A stretch of DNA of 64,000 nucleotides from Helicoverpa zea (GCF_022581195.2 NC_061455.1:13782189-13846188), one strand, 5' to 3'; shown: positions 8,932-23,400, numbered from the stretch's first letter. Translations and numbers: made by a program. The notes: generated by a model not told the origin, from the letters alone.

Positions 8932-11900
8932 CTAACATTTGGACGGATCGGCCGAGTCGGTCTGCCGCAGCGGCAGTTGTATCTGAAGCTGCGTCACTTG
9001 GACCTCTGGGTCTCGTGCTTTCTTTGAGTTGAGACGCCTGAGCCGCGTCTCACGCACCAACTCGGGAGTGGCCGCCCGCCGCACCGGTGTCGTCGAGCTC
9101 ATACGCAAGTGCGTATATATTGGGATCTGCAACAACCATCGAGAAGCCTCTTTAAATTGGACACACGTTATAAAACGTTCCTAAAATTAAATTGGACTTA
9201 CAACAGGCAGAGAGACGTCCAGAACCATTGATTCCTGCCGATCCGGACGCACTGGCAGTGTGAAGTACTGTCCGAGCAGCGGCTCATTGGGCGCGGCGCC
9301 GAACGTCTTATGCTTGAGCTCGTGTTCGGTGATGTCGCGCAGCTTGTCCACCTCCTTCTGCCCCGGCACGTAGCGCGACACGTACCCGCCGCGCCACACC
9401 TGCACACGCTCACTCTCAGCTGCCTACTCCACCAGCGCTTAGACTGGTTGCCACTTGTCAACACCTCCTATACCTTGAACGTCGTGAAGCTGGCGACTTT
9501 TTGCACGTCCGGGGGGAAGCGAGTCACCTCTAGAGTCCATGGCAGGAAGCTTCCCAGCGTCTGCAGGTATTCACCGGACAAACGCCACACTCGAACGCTG
9601 TAGTCTGAACTACCGCTATGTAAACAGAATAATTTGTATTTATTCTCTATCTTCTAAAGTGCAGGACCAGAAATTTTGCTTTTGAAGGCTTTTGTGGATC
9701 ATCGAGAAATGTTTGGGAAAACACATTAAGACAACGTGTTATGAAGTTTTCTAGGTCAGTAAGTAGCACTAAATTCATCAAATGAATCGCCATCGCTTAG
9801 CTGGATGTTAACCTAAATCCTCCCGGATAAATTTCTTTTGGGGACTCAATTTATTACCTATATAATTGACAGTGCTTACGTAAACAGAAGTTTCATCTCG
9901 TCGATGTATGCTAATGAAGTGACACAGCGCAAATGGGCTCGGTAGCTGTTAAGCAGTAGCGGTAGGGGCTGGTCGCGAGTGCTGCGCTTGGCGCGACCCT
10001 CGATGCGGTCACGCCACAGGAACGGGAACATCAGGCGCAGCCGGGGCATGTTTACATGTACCTAAATTATTTTTTGTATTACCGTGTTTGTCATGGATAA
10101 CACTAATTTGAATTATGAGTCAAACATGTTCAATCCGTCTGTGATTCACTCAACATGCTATATGAGAGGAAGAGGAAGACCTAAGAAAAGATGGATGGAT
10201 TGCCTGAAAAATGACATGAATAGGAAGGGAGTGTGTGTCAGTATGACGAGTAACAGGGGGAAATGGAAGAGAATTACATATTGCGCGGACCCCAAATAAA
10301 ATTGGGAACAGGGCAGCAGGAAGAAGAAGATGTTCATCCGTCTGCGATATTCGTAACATGTCTCATTCATCACATATAGTGAAGTCATATTTTTAACTAA
10401 ACTTCTGAAGACGCCCCGTGTAGAGGTATCATTGTTCTGATCTAACTATTTTCAGGTTTTGTGCATTTAACGTTACCTACACGTTGTATGTCCTACGTTA
10501 ACGAAATCTCTTCATATTTTGTATATTTTTCTAACCGCCGCCCGTTTAAAACTAGGAAATGTCATAATGCTGCCCTTAAAGTTCGAGCACAATCATTTTA
10601 GAAACGTCCTTGCGATCACAATTTATTCTCTTTAACTGTAGAATTTTCTACGAATTTCTCAAATAATATAATAACAATTAACAATCTATCTTGATTAAAT
10701 ACTGACCGGCCTCTTAATAAGGTAGTTACTCAGGAGCCACACTTTGACGTATCCCTGTGTGGTAGCAGTGAAGAGGAACTCGTTTGCGATGTCTGTCGTC
10801 ATGCTTGACACATAGTCGCCTGCCATGTGGATGGCCTGGAAAGCGCCTTGGTATCCACCCGCCGAGTGGTCTGACCAGCACTGCACTGTGCCGTTCTCCA
10901 GCGCGAGTAGGAGGGAAGCTGGAACATATCAATAAAGTTGTGTCGGACTTGGAGTGTATGAGCATGTGACGTGACGTTGCTACTGACTACTGACCGACGT
11001 GCATTTGCTGCGGCCGTGTGTGCAGGAAGATCATGGCGTGCACGGCCAGGTGCCGCATGTTCTGCGCGCGCGTCGGCATCGACACGGTAGACACGCGCCG
11101 CGCCGTCGCCTTCTTGATGGCCGCCGATGGGTCCACGCTTTCACGAGCACCGCCCATCCTAATAACATTAAGCTATAAAGCAGGATAACCACGCTAGTCT
11201 CTAGTCTCTATCTGTTTACTTTAGACTCTAAACTTTAGAGGCTGAATGTTTGTAATTTATGAGTGCGAGGTTCGAGGCGATGAGGCATCATCTAAGTTCT
11301 AACTACTGTCAAATTATGTCTGCCTAACAACTTCTTAGCTTCATAATGGTCGCTTCAAATTTTTTATGGAAACGTAGTCATGGAATAATGAACTACTTAT
11401 TTGTTTGGTACAGAATAAATGTTATAACAGTTTCAGCCTTCAAAAGACCATCAGAATTGCTTAAGTAATTAGAAAGGATAGTCACATAAACCGCTACTGT
11501 ACTAACCCAGGTTTGCGAATTCCAGAGGATTTTCTCAGGGAAAGTCTCTCACTAGCGTTAGTCACCGGTTTGATAGACTCGCGCTTGCTGTACACCATTT
11601 TGATTCGCAGCGTCGGCTCAGTGCAGGAGAACCGCCTTCGACATGGAATGAGCTCGATAAATTAAATAGGTTGTCAAAGTCACGTTATTTAATCATATAA
11701 AACAACATAAAAATACGAGTTCATCACCTGTAAGGCTGTCCGGTCTCCAGCTTCCACAGCACGAGCTCGGAGTTGTAGCTGGCCGTGGCGATGGTGAGCG
11801 GGGGCCGCACCGCCGCCGCCAGCACGTCGTCTGTGTGACGCGTCTCCCAAACTTTGCCGGAGGTCGCCATGCCTGTATCCTCAAACTCTACCACGTGCCG

Positions 11901-14900
11901 GTTCCATCCTATCGCTAGGATTCTGAAATATTAACTCATAGAAATGGTTTCGGACACAATATAAGAAATAAGATTTTAGTTTTCTATGGGTAAGTCATAC
12001 AATAAATTCGACTGTATTTAGATATAGATTTTTGATAACTTTATTGAGTTCTATTAGTAACTATTGTAGTAATCTTTAGTTCTATGTAATTGTAGTCGAA
12101 ACCATTAAATGGAATTTCATAAGTTAATATCGGTGTCAAGCTTACCTTCCCTCCACCCAGAAGCAGCCAGTGACTTCACACATGTGTTCAATCGTCATTA
12201 CCCTTAAGCACAAGCCAGTGTTAAAGTTCCATACCTAGGAAATAAAAAAAAATGCAGCTGCTGTCTATCTTATGTAATTTATATGATACCCCAGGTTAGA
12301 GTTAGGTGTAGCCGAACTTCGGGCCGTAACATAGGTATATAAAATGGCAACTTCCGAATCAAGCAACATCTGCTACCTTGAGTTCGCCGGTCCTGGCCCC
12401 GCTAAGAAGCAGCAGGTTGCCAGGGTTAAAACACGCTGCGGTGATCTCCACGGGGACCGTCTCAGCGTGTAGCATCCTGACGTGCGCGTCGCGAATCAAT
12501 ACATTGCGTTTCCCTGTGTACACCCAAGGATTCATCAGTATTATAATCTTTTACTAGCCGATGTCTCGAGGTTTAACCCGCGTTCCTTGGGAACTACTGG
12601 CCCGTGCCGGGATAAAATATATCCTTTATCCTTGGGAATTTTCCAAATCAGTGAGGTATTCATTTCAATTTCGGAGCCTTTACGGATACTTGCAAACAAA
12701 AAATGTTTTCTCTTTTTATATTAGTACATCCAAGTAATTCGAATTTGAAAATAAACCACGGAAAGGCTCTTGAAGCTTTTAGTTTCTTTCTTGAACATGC
12801 AATCCTTACCGGTCACCGGATTCCAGACAATAATAATGCTGTCTAAACCGCATGTAATGATAACTTTAAACAGAGGATTGTAGAGGATCTTGGACACAGC
12901 TCGCGAGTGCGTGAACCCGTCCGTGTGCAGCGGGTTGAGCTGCTCGTCCAGCACCACGATGGCTATCTTGATGGCTGCAAGAATGAACTCGCGGGTGGCT
13001 GGGTTGTATACTGCGGATATAGGCGTGCGCTCGCCTATCACTGATGGAACGTCGATGTAGGACTGTCATGGAGACAAAGTGCAGCAGTTTAGAATATTAT
13101 CCAGGAATTCTTTGTTTTTTTTTGGTCGAATTTATTAGCTTAAAGTTTGATATTTCTTGATAATAATTTTATAAGCTCACCTGAATGCACACTTGGCCTT
13201 GTACATCCCACACTTTAATGGCTCTGTCTCTTGATAAAGAGTATATGGTCTGTCCTTTGTTCTGTAGTACAATACACGTTATCCCAGCGTGGTGGCCGAT
13301 GAAGGTCACGCTGGGCTTGGCGGGCACGAAGGGGTTCCACACGCGGACCGAGCAGTCAGGGCCGCCTGTCACCAGCACGTGTGCTTCTTCATCGAACGTG
13401 AAGCATTGGATACCCTGAATAAGTAATGAATTTCGTTTTAAAAACAGCCTGAATTACAGTTGTATTTTACTAGCTTCCGCCCACAGCAAAGTGTATTGAC
13501 CAAAAATAACTCATGTATACTGAGAATAAACTATAAAAGTATACTGTGAAGATTAATCAAGAACCTTCTATACCTACGTTTTTCGCATGATAGAGTCAAA
13601 ATCATACAAACGTTTCAACCATCGTAAAAAATCACATTATAGTATTTAAGTAGGGTAATAGAAAGTAGAACAAGTTCACCTTTTCAACTTTGAACATGTT
13701 GTGCGTCTTGGAGCCGTGTATGTCGCACATGAGCAGCGCGTCGGGGCACGTGGCGCATGACACCACGCAGTGCAGCGACTTGTAGTACGACACCTGACGC
13801 ACCCACTCCGCGTGGAGGCGAGGTAATTCTATTAGGTGTAGCTCCGGTAGCATGCTGGGCTGCAAACGGAAGCTAGGCAATCTTACTAACCACCAGGAGA
13901 AAGATTCCAGTCTCGAGTAGGCAAAGGAGATGCAAAGGATTTGTCACTACACTTTAGTTTTGTAGTCTAAGAATGGTTTAAAATAAACAGCGCGAGCGTA
14001 GAGATTTAAACAATGTAAGGTTCATTTATATCTACTAACTAATACTGATGCCGTTAGGCAAACAAGGAAGTGCACGTTCTTACTATGTTTCGCAATTTTT
14101 CGGTGTTGCGCAAATAACTTTTTATTTTGGGAAAAAAGTGTATATAGAATATGATTTTGCCGGCTAGGCGTCATGTGTGGCACGGTTAATGTCATCTCTG
14201 AACGAATCCGTATTTCTATGGGAAATCCCTATAAGAACAGTTTCCAGGTTCACCCGTCTCTGCAGGTCGACGTGGCGCAGAGTGATGCTGGCGCGGCCGG
14301 CCTCGTTCTTGAAGGGGCCGCGCGCCACCGGCGAGAACAGCAGCACGCGCACGTTGCCGCCCACGTCGCCGCAGATCAGCATGCACTGCTCGTTGATGTC
14401 CTCACTGAAGTGATAGTACATTGTGCAGATCTGGGGATCAAAATCTCTGCTCTACACCACTAATATGAATTGGAGTTGCCTATAAACTCACAATATTGTT
14501 TACTTTAACACCATGAATACCGCTGCTGATCTTGCAATTCACCAAATTATTTAGTTTAAAGGTTCAGCTATATTTCCAAACTATATTTCAGTTAGATACT
14601 ATCAGTGGATATTTCTTCAAAATGATTTGTTTACGTAAGCGTAGAAAATCACGTCATAGCAACTTGCCATATACTCCCAACTGGTGATGACAATCTTCAA
14701 TGAGAACGTTTTAGCAGTGCAGTCGTAGAAGCGCAGGTCGCGCTCCGTGGAGCTGGTGACGATGATGTTCACGTCGGGCATGCACACCATGTCCGTCACC
14801 CACGTCGTGCGCACCTTGAGGAGAGCTGCGGGAAGGAGCTGTGTGTTGATCAATCCCATGAAGTTAAAGGAGAAATTTATTTATTTTACTTACGACTTGA

Positions 14901-15907
14901 AGAGTAAGCAGTCCGCAATAGCTTCATGTCGAGCGACCACCAGTTGATCATGCCGTCGCGGCTCGCCGTTATGTACGAGCCTTGCATCGGGTCCGTGCTG
15001 CGGTCCTGTGGTACGTGGTTTACTACGTCATACATAACAGATGATCACAATCATTTCACGGCAGCAAACTATTAAATTGATCGAACAGCTACGTTTTTCT
15101 ATTGCTGGGTTCATCAAAGTGTAGAAAAGTGGTAAGTTTTATTGAATACTAGGTACTGCTAACTTTTTCGACATCAGGGCAGAAACATATCCGGGAAATG
15201 GGGTGCCTGTGCTGTGAGCGCAAGATAGCCGGCAAGCCCATGATAGGAGGCTGCAGCGACTCCCGCTGGTTCTCCGCATCGTTGCCGAAATAGCCCAGGA
15301 TCAGGTGTGACACCAGCTCTTCCCAATCCACCTCGCCCGAGCGACTTGTGTTCATCTATTTGTGATCGTATGTTTTTCTTTAATTTCTGTTATTTCATTC
15401 TTTAAATTACCGACTAATAAATTACTCGAGGATCCAACACAACAAGTGTGTGATCGAACAAGTGTTTAATATCTAACTTTACTATATTAGGAAACCATAC
15501 TACAGACTTAGAAGGTAGGTATTATATCTGACACATATGCTATACATTCAATATAAAATGTATGAAATTTTGCCACACACTTCTCTCTCAATTCTTTCAT
15601 ACCTGTATCTGCCTAATGAATAGTTTTTTAGTATGGATAGAGTGCCGACCTTCATAAAGAGAATGTTAAACTCTTCATCATCATACTCCACGTTAAGCAA
15701 CGACTTCAGTAAGTCTCTAAACTCAAGAGGCCCCATTTTGTTATTGTAGGACTCTTCAAAAGCTTCCTTTATCCTTTCCATATCTTTCATGTTGCAGCGG
15801 TCGTGCAGCGCGGCGTTGCGCCAGCGCAGACGCGCCGCCAGCGCCGAGCTGTCTTCCGACTTCGACGATAACGTCAACAACGACCTTACTTCACTTTCGC
15901 GTGCCAT
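8932..15907 (-). CDS. WDY: WDY-like EF-hand/WD40 protein, tandem copy B (complete)
   Basis: Eighteen exons (minus): 15907-15650, 15355-15164, 15005-14894, 14825-14668, 14430-14254, 13859-13680, 13414-13181, 13062-12810, 12513-12377, 12234-12146, 11922-11728, 11635-11507, 11158-10995, 10918-10707, 10061-9880, 9615-9474, 9399-9202 and 9126-8932. The sum is 3207 nt, 1068 aa, one open frame. Exon 1 starts MARESEV; the degenerate EF-hand loop (about residues 86-99, ...GEVDWEEL) lies at the start of exon 2. About ten WD-type blades follow, with cores VRVWNPF, IKVWDVQ, IIVWNPVTG, VWNFNTG, LVLWKLETG, VQCWSDH, VKVWLLS and VRLWRLSG. The C-terminal tail is short (65 codons) compared with copy C. Introns are small (60-650 bp). 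No stop or frame break is seen, so it is probably functional. Role inferred from family only. Confidence 0.87.
10084..10330 (+). mobile_element. Non-LTR retrotransposon 3' end in intron 14 of WDY-like copy B
   Basis: A 71-aa frame (10084-10299) ends in a GRGRPKKRWMDCLKNDM block and a final ADPK, typical of the extreme C-terminus of RTE/jockey-type LINE reverse-transcriptase proteins. A simple purine-rich tail (GAAGAAGAAG) follows. It is 5'-truncated, lies antisense to the host gene, and sits wholly in an intron. Confidence 0.7.
12553..12725 (-). repeat. CCCGCGG/TAATATTA dispersed repeat, diverged copy in intron 8 of copy B
   Basis: It begins ACTAGCCG and continues with diverged forms of the CCCGCG...TGGGAACTACTG...CCGGGATAAAATAT core. 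It ends near TATATTAGTA. Better-preserved copies are at 49466-49670, 53542-53740 and 62059-62247; a very diverged one is in WDR26 intron 1 (about 35408-35545), and only the end is present at about 16435-16475. Confidence 0.7.
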
Positions 15908-17439
15908 TATCTCTTACAATAAAGTAACCCTACAAAATCCTAAAACAATACTAAAATACTTAGTACACCTATCCAAAATAGAGATTAAACAGAAGAGTCT
16001 ATCCAAAATAATATAGCTATATAATTGTGATTTTGTGTTTCAAAACAAAATCTGACATTAATAGAAATGATTAAAATTTTGAAATGCGCTAATTGTCAAA
16101 AATAAAAAGCCTGTTATAAAATGACGATGATCAATAATGAGTTTTTACTTGTCGGAACTTGCAAAACTTACATTATGGTCCGGACTCGGCCAAAGCGGAT
16201 GAATAAAGAGAAAAGACATTTAGAAAATATTTGAACGCAATTTTATTTCCTTTACCAATTTTTATGATCAATTACAAAATAGCACTAACTCCGACATTGT
16301 TTATTGTTTCATTATTCGTGCGCTTAACTCATGCTTAACTTAACTAGCTTGACATACGTCGGTTATATGTTATTTTTTATATAAGCTGAAAATTAGATGG
16401 GAGGTAGCTTAGAGAAGGATATAGGAGCTTTTATCACCATCCGGGCCGCGGGTAAAACCGCGGGCAGAAGCTAGTATTTGATAAAAATTACTTATCAATC
16501 TGCAAGACGATTGGTGAAGAACGCCTCTGGGTCGGATCCTGGACTATACCTAGGTACATATGGCAGGCTCTGAGGCAAGCCGTGTTTTTTATTAGGTCGA
16601 GCTGTATGTAACTATGTAATGGAATCAAAGCCATCTTAGGATCGTAACGCCATGAAAATTTTAAGCTGTATGTGGTTCTGTTTGAACTGATCTGATAATG
16701 GAGCCGGAAGATATGAACTGGAACTTCATGATACCTTCATCACATCGACGCCATCATTCATGACGCCTTCCTCTCTTCTATTGTGCTGTGCCCATCAGGG
16801 TCCATAAAGTGACTTTAATTTTTTAGTTTCCACCTAATGTACTTTATGGAATGCAATAAACGATATATGATATAATAAAACATTGTAATTCGTATCATAG
16901 CTGTGTTTGGGCTTTTAGAAAAATCCCCAAGTGATTTTTACGTGCATTTATAAAAGCGTGTTTTTCTAATGTAAAACTATTAATTTATTATCTCAAACAA
17001 TAATGAACAAAAGCAAAAACATAGAAATATTTTGGGCCTAGTTGCCATCAATAAACAAGTTTATTATAGAAAAATAATATATTTAAAGTAGGTATAGTAG
17101 TAAAATACATACGTGTATCATTACATTATTTGTATATGTACATTCAAATGAAATAAACGATTTTCTATCAAATAGAATAATAAAACGTGAACAATACAAA
17201 AATGGTTTTGAAAATCGCGCATCTAATTCACGATAATACAATTATAAACTTGCAGATCAATTGATAGTGTTAATTGTTTATAGCCTTTTGATTAGGCTTT
17301 CTATTGAATGCCGTCGCCTGTAAGCTTTAGCAGAACATTCTGCTGTCTCCTGCCTGAGAGCTACATTCGACCAATTCTGGTATGCCAAGAGAGCGCATAA
17401 TGATAGTAATGGCAGCGCATGGCGCGAAAATCAGGCGGG
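15908..17439. other. Intergenic gap between WDY-like copies B and C
   Basis: AT-rich spacer carrying presumed promoter/5' UTR of copy B and 3' UTR of copy C. I see only a small repeat remnant (about 16435-16475, ending GCAGAAGCTAGT). No open frame of interest and no additional WDY exon was found. Confidence 0.6.
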
Positions 17440-20400
17440 TTACTTTTTCGAGAGAGGCTCTCGTGTAGTCTTTGCGTCAGTCTTCGCGTCGGCCTCAGCA
17501 TCGGTCTTTGTGTCGGTCTTGGTGTCGGTCTTGGTGTCGGTCTTGGTGTCGGTCTTGGTGCCGGTCTTGGTGCCGGTCTTGGTGCCGGTCTTGGTGTCGA
17601 TCTTGGCATCAGTCTTTGCGTCGATCTTAGCGTTGGGCCGTCGCTGGGTGTGCTCGTCAGACTGTCTGTGGCTCAGCGAGTCGCTGTGCCTTTGTGTCTG
17701 CGGCTCCACCGGAAAGTTTAAGTGCGACTTCCTGGGACCAGGTTTGCCGCGTTTGAGCCGAGTCTCGCACACCAGCTCAGGAGAGGGCGGTCGCCGCACC
17801 GGTTGCAACGACGCCATACGCAGGTGTGAATATAGAGGGATCTGCGATTAAGAAATAAATATAAACCTCCATCCATCCTCCGAGCCCTTTTTCCCATCGT
17901 TATAAATGTATCGTACAAATATTATAAATGCGAAAATTTGTATAACTATTGATGGATTTGTGGATTATGTACTAAGTACATTGAATGTTTGCTCCTCTTT
18001 CACGCAAAAACTACTTAATGGATTTTGATAAAAGTTGACCGTAAATATAAGCCGATTACGCTTAGATGCAATAGATGGCGCTACTAGTCTAGTGTGTGAC
18101 ATCATATCCGAGCACTCTGAGCGCTAGAAAAGCACAAGTCCGACACGGACAGGGGCCCGATTCTCCTAATTCTACTAAAGCGACATACGATTCACGTTTG
18201 ACTGAGATCCAATCCCGACTCAATTACGATTGAAACGTATGAGGCATTCCGCAATTTTTTCTTTGAAATAAACGTTTTTATCCTTTTCTGTCATTCAATA
18301 ATGAATCATTTTGTCTGCAAATGATTTACGATTGCAATATGATTGTAAAGCAAACGTATAAACCAAAATAGCTAAAGTATGGACCAAAATCACCAATCGC
18401 AAAACAATCGAATGTCGTTGGAATACGATGTGCTTGCTAGGCGCTCGGTAGAGTGTCTTGTGATTTATAATATAAAGGCTTTTTGTCCGGGCAAGGGAAC
18501 TAGTTTCCAGAGGACGCGGATGGAACCGAGCTCTGGTTCCTAGGTTAGAAGTCATAGACTAACCGTAGGTAATGAATCATCAAGCGTGATTGGATCTTGC
18601 CGCTCCGGACGCGCTGGCAGCGCGTAGTATTGTCCGAGCAGCGGCTCTGCAGGCGAGGCGCCGTACGTCTTGTGCTTGAGCTCGTGGTCGGTGATGTCGC
18701 GCAGCTTGTCCACCTCCTTCTGCCCCGGCACGTAGCGCGACACGTACCCGCCGCGCCACACCTGCACACGCTCACTCTCAGCTGCCTACTCCACTAGCGC
18801 TTGTGCTGATTGCCATAATTTGTTAACACCTCTTATACCTTGAACGTTGTGGAGCTGGCGACTTTCTGCACGTCTGGGGGGAAGCGAGTCACCTCTAGAG
18901 TCCACGGCAGGAAGCTTCCCAGCGTCTGCAGGTATTCACCGGACAAACGCCACAGTCGAACGCTGTAGTCTGAACTGCCACTGCGAATTCAACAGCATAT
19001 GATTAATACCAGAAGCCGCGCAGATCAATCGATCATATCATTAAGGAACCGTTGTCGCGGTCAGGCTGTGGATGGGTGACCATCTTGTTTTTTCTTTAGC
19101 AGTCACTATTGGTCGTCAGATAGTCTGACAACTAGCCTTAAAAAAGAGACATCGGGTTGACAATGAAACTGGGTTGTGATGTTCAGACAGATAGACAATC
19201 ACTCCATGTAAAACCTGGTTCTCAGCTGCGTGCGTTTAATGCCAGAAACCTTACCAAACCATAATGTTCGTTGTGAGATCCGTTTGATGGTGAACGGTAC
19301 ATCTCTAATTGACTTACGTGAACACCAGTTTGAGTTCATCAATATAAGCTATCGACGAAACACATCGCAGATGTGCACGGTAGCTGTTCAGTAAGAGTGG
19401 CTTCGGCTGGTCGCGAGTGCTGCGCTTGGCGCGACCCTCGATGCGGTCACGCCACAGGAACGGGAACATCAGGCGCAGCCGGGGCATGTTTACATGTACC
19501 TTCGAATAAGTTTATATCTGAGTTACGTCGTTAGTCAGGTTCTGACGACGTTACTCAAATATAAACGATATGGAAAGTCCATATCGGGAAACGAGGCAAT
19601 ACATGACCGATGAAGTTGAGAGTCTTACCGTATCGTTGATGAGGTAGTTACTTAGAAGCCATACTTTAAGGTATCCTTGTGTGGTACCAGTAAAAAGGAA
19701 CTCATTATTGTTGTCAGTTGCCAAGCACGCCGCGTAGTCGCCCGCCATGTGAATAACCTGGAATGAGCCTTGGTATCCACCCGCCGAGTGATCTGACCAG
19801 CACTGCACTGTGCCGTTCTCCAGCGCGAGTAGGAGGGAAGCTGGAACATGTCAGTAAAGTTGTCTCGGTCTTGGAGTGTATGAGCATGTGACGTGACGTT
19901 GCTACTAACTACTGACCGACGTGTGTTTGCTGCGGCCGCGTGTGCAGGAAGATCATGGCGTGCACGGCCAGGTGCCGCATGTTCTGCGCGCGCGTCGGCA
20001 TCGACACGGTAGACACGCGCCGCGCCGTCGCCTTCTTGATGGCCGCCGACGGATCCACGCCCTCGCGAGATGCTCCCGTACTGCTAACAAGATACGGATT
20101 TTAGTGCCACATATCGCTGAAGAAGACACCAGATTATTCAGCAACTCATTTGTTATATAACAACTTTAATAAGAATTCAGTTAAATAGTCTTTTTACAAG
20201 AAAAATGATTAGGTAAAGCAAAAGACATGTGGAACTAACGTAGGTTTCCGGAATGAAGGCGTGATTGATTTTCTGGGGCTCATGGCAGGAGTCGCGGGCT
20301 TGGGCGCCTCCCGCTTGCCGAAGTGCATCTTGATGCGTAGCGTCGGCTCCGTACACGAGAACCGTCTGGTGGCACAATCGTGAATAATTAAGTTTACAGA

Positions 20401-23400
20401 AACAAGCAAAGTTTACAGAAACTGGTGCTTTTGGAAAACTACATATTAACTATACCTAACATAGTAAAATTTAAACTTTTTAACTAGCCAGCAGACGAGA
20501 TCGCGTAATAGTATGGAGCGTAAATAAGCTGACCCATGTAGCGTTCCTCTTATGAGACAAGTTTTTTAACCTGTAAGGCTGGCCGGTCTCCAGCTTCCAC
20601 AGCACGAGCTCAGAGTTGTAGCTGGCCGTGGCCAGCGTGAGCGGCGGCCGCACCGCCGCCGCCAGGACGTCGTCTGTGTGACGAGTCTCCCAACTCTTGC
20701 CATGCACCGACATGCCCGAGTCCTCAAACTCCACCACATGGCGGTTCCACCCAATCGCTAGGATTCTAAAGCATTACAGATCTATACATATATCTTACGA
20801 TCGTTATAGACAGGGTTTTTTTATATATAAGTACATATAGGTACATATTATGGCGAGGCTACACGATAAGTTTTGCGTTTTGCCGCGCGGGAAGTCATGC
20901 TACTTACTGCTCTTGTAATGTGCGGGGAGGGGTGATGGGTAGTTGCGATTATTACAGTGTTGTGCTGCAGTGGGGTTGCGCTATCAGAACGTCGTTTAAG
21001 CTCACCTGCCCTCCACCCAAAAACAGTTGGTAACTTCACACATGTATGCGATAGACATCGTTCTCATGCACACGCCCGTGTTGAAATTCCACACCTGCAC
21101 CAAATAACACACTATCAGGTGAAGAACTTTCGTGGCCATGGACATTATTATTACCTATGTACTAAGTAGCAAAGGGATAAACATGCTATGAAAAAAAGGT
21201 GTAAAGTCTGACATGATACCTTGAGCTCACCACTCCTGGCACCAGTCAACATCAGCTGGTAGCCAGGGTCGAAGCAGGAGGCGGTGATCTCCACCGGGAT
21301 CAGCTCGCCGTGCAGAAGGCGCGTATGTGCGTCACGTATTAATACGTTGCGTTTACCTGCACATCCCGTACATAGGAAAATCTTAACACATCCCACAAGC
21401 CTTATATAGTTGGTCATTACAATAAAGTTGTTATTCGCTATATGAAACATAAATACATTAATATAGGTAAGTATAGATATTAAATGGAATGGAAATGTCT
21501 GACTTTCTGGACCTACCTAAATACAATTTTTTGTATTTAACGTAATCAGTTAACAATTACCTGTTACCGGATTCCAATTAATGATGATACTGTCCGTGCC
21601 ACAAGTAATAATGACTTTGAACAACGGGTTATAAAGAACGAGTGCGACGGCTCGCGAGTGCGTGTACCCGTCCGTGTGCAGCGGGTTGAGCTGCTCGTCC
21701 AGCACCACGATGGCTATCTTGATGGCTGCGAGGATGAACTCGCGCGTGGCTGGGTTGTACACCGCGGATATAGGCGTGCGCTCGCCCAGGACTGACGGGA
21801 TGTCGATGTACGTCTGTAGGTATAGACAACATACGGGGCAAAATATAGTTTCATAACAGTCGTTTATTTGTACGCAAGCCTAATGAAACCTACTGTGAAA
21901 AGAAGGTATTATTTGGAGCAAAATAAAGACAACTAAACAATCTACGTTAACCAATCCTACCTGTCGGCATACTTGGCTTTGTACGTCCCAAACTTTAATA
22001 GTCCTATCTCTGGATAAAGAGTAGACAGTACGTCCTTTCTCTTGCAGCACTAAGCAGGTGATAGCAGCGTGGTGGCCGATGAAGGTCACGCTGGCCTTAG
22101 AGGGCACGAAGGGGTTCCACACGCGGACCACGCAGTCAGGACCGCCTGTCACCAGCACGTGCGTCTCTTCTTCAAACGCGAAACATTGTATACCCTGAAT
22201 AATATTGTTAAGGATTTCATAAAAACGTTTTTGCACCGAAAACATTAAAATGACGACCCCTTTCTCCCATTTCCATGAATGCGGAATACTTGTTTGACGG
22301 AGAAAGAATGAACAACCCGTGATAATGACTGCGCTCGTTAAATCAATAGTGACTAGCCTTTTCAACTCTGAACATGTAATGCGTCTTGGAGCCCTCCAGG
22401 TCGCACATGAGCAGTGAGTCGGGGCAGGTAGCACATGAGACCACGCAGTGCAGCGACGCGTAGTACGACACCTGGCGCACCCACTCCGGGTGCAGGTGTA
22501 CCAGGTCCACCACGCGCAGCTCCGGCAGCATGTGTGGCTGTTAGAAAACCAGCTTCGTAACTACGAAGTGAAAATGAGAAATAGGTACAGAACCTACGTA
22601 CGAAATAAATTGATGTGTCTGTAATTAGCTATTTGAAGCATCGGGACTATACAGTTAGGTGAGTAGTTGCACAGCAGCTAGGTACAGTTTTAGGCACTGT
22701 CCAGTGTCCACTACACGACTACTCATCTTACTTTTGGCTCGACGAGTTATGTGGAAGAACATACTGGAAGTGTTTTGTCGGAAATTTTAGTAAAAGTCAC
22801 CCTTTTTTGAAGGTCAACGTGTCGTAAAATTTTCAAAGCCCGACCAGCGTCGTTCCGAAAGGGTCCGCGCATTCTGGCCGAGAACAGCAGAACTCGCACG
22901 TTGCCGGCCGCGTCTCCACATATCAACTTGCACTGGTCGATGTCGTCCTTGTTGAAGTAATAGAACATCGTGCAGATCTACGAAATGTATTTTACCTATT
23001 TATTAAGATTAATACTTAGATTAGTTAGATGCCTACGTAATGTTTCTGGGTCATATTCAAAAAAATTGTATATTAAAACGTCCAACAGAGTTATTCTTTT
23101 TTAAAAAATAGCTACTGGCCAATTACTCTTAAAAACAGAATAAACATTTATTTCAGCATTATGAAAAACAAAAATAACGCTCCATAATCCTCAATGAATG
23201 ATTAATTTTAAAAGAAAACTACAACGTAGAACATTTGTTTTCATATAAGCAATGCGTGTCCACATTCTTGGCGCGACATTTAAAAAACATTTTATTATTC
23301 AATATTAGTGTTTTAACTGACAAATAATTTATTTCTTAGCAGAGCATTGTGGAACCTGAAGGAATTTGCTAAAATTATCATGAAATATAACACGCAGAAT

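Noticed and set aside
14660..14668. GT donor (GCAA|GTTGCT) for exon 4 of copy B
   Set aside because: It would break phase with exon 5, and the equivalent GT is absent from copies A and C; the shared GC donor fits all three.
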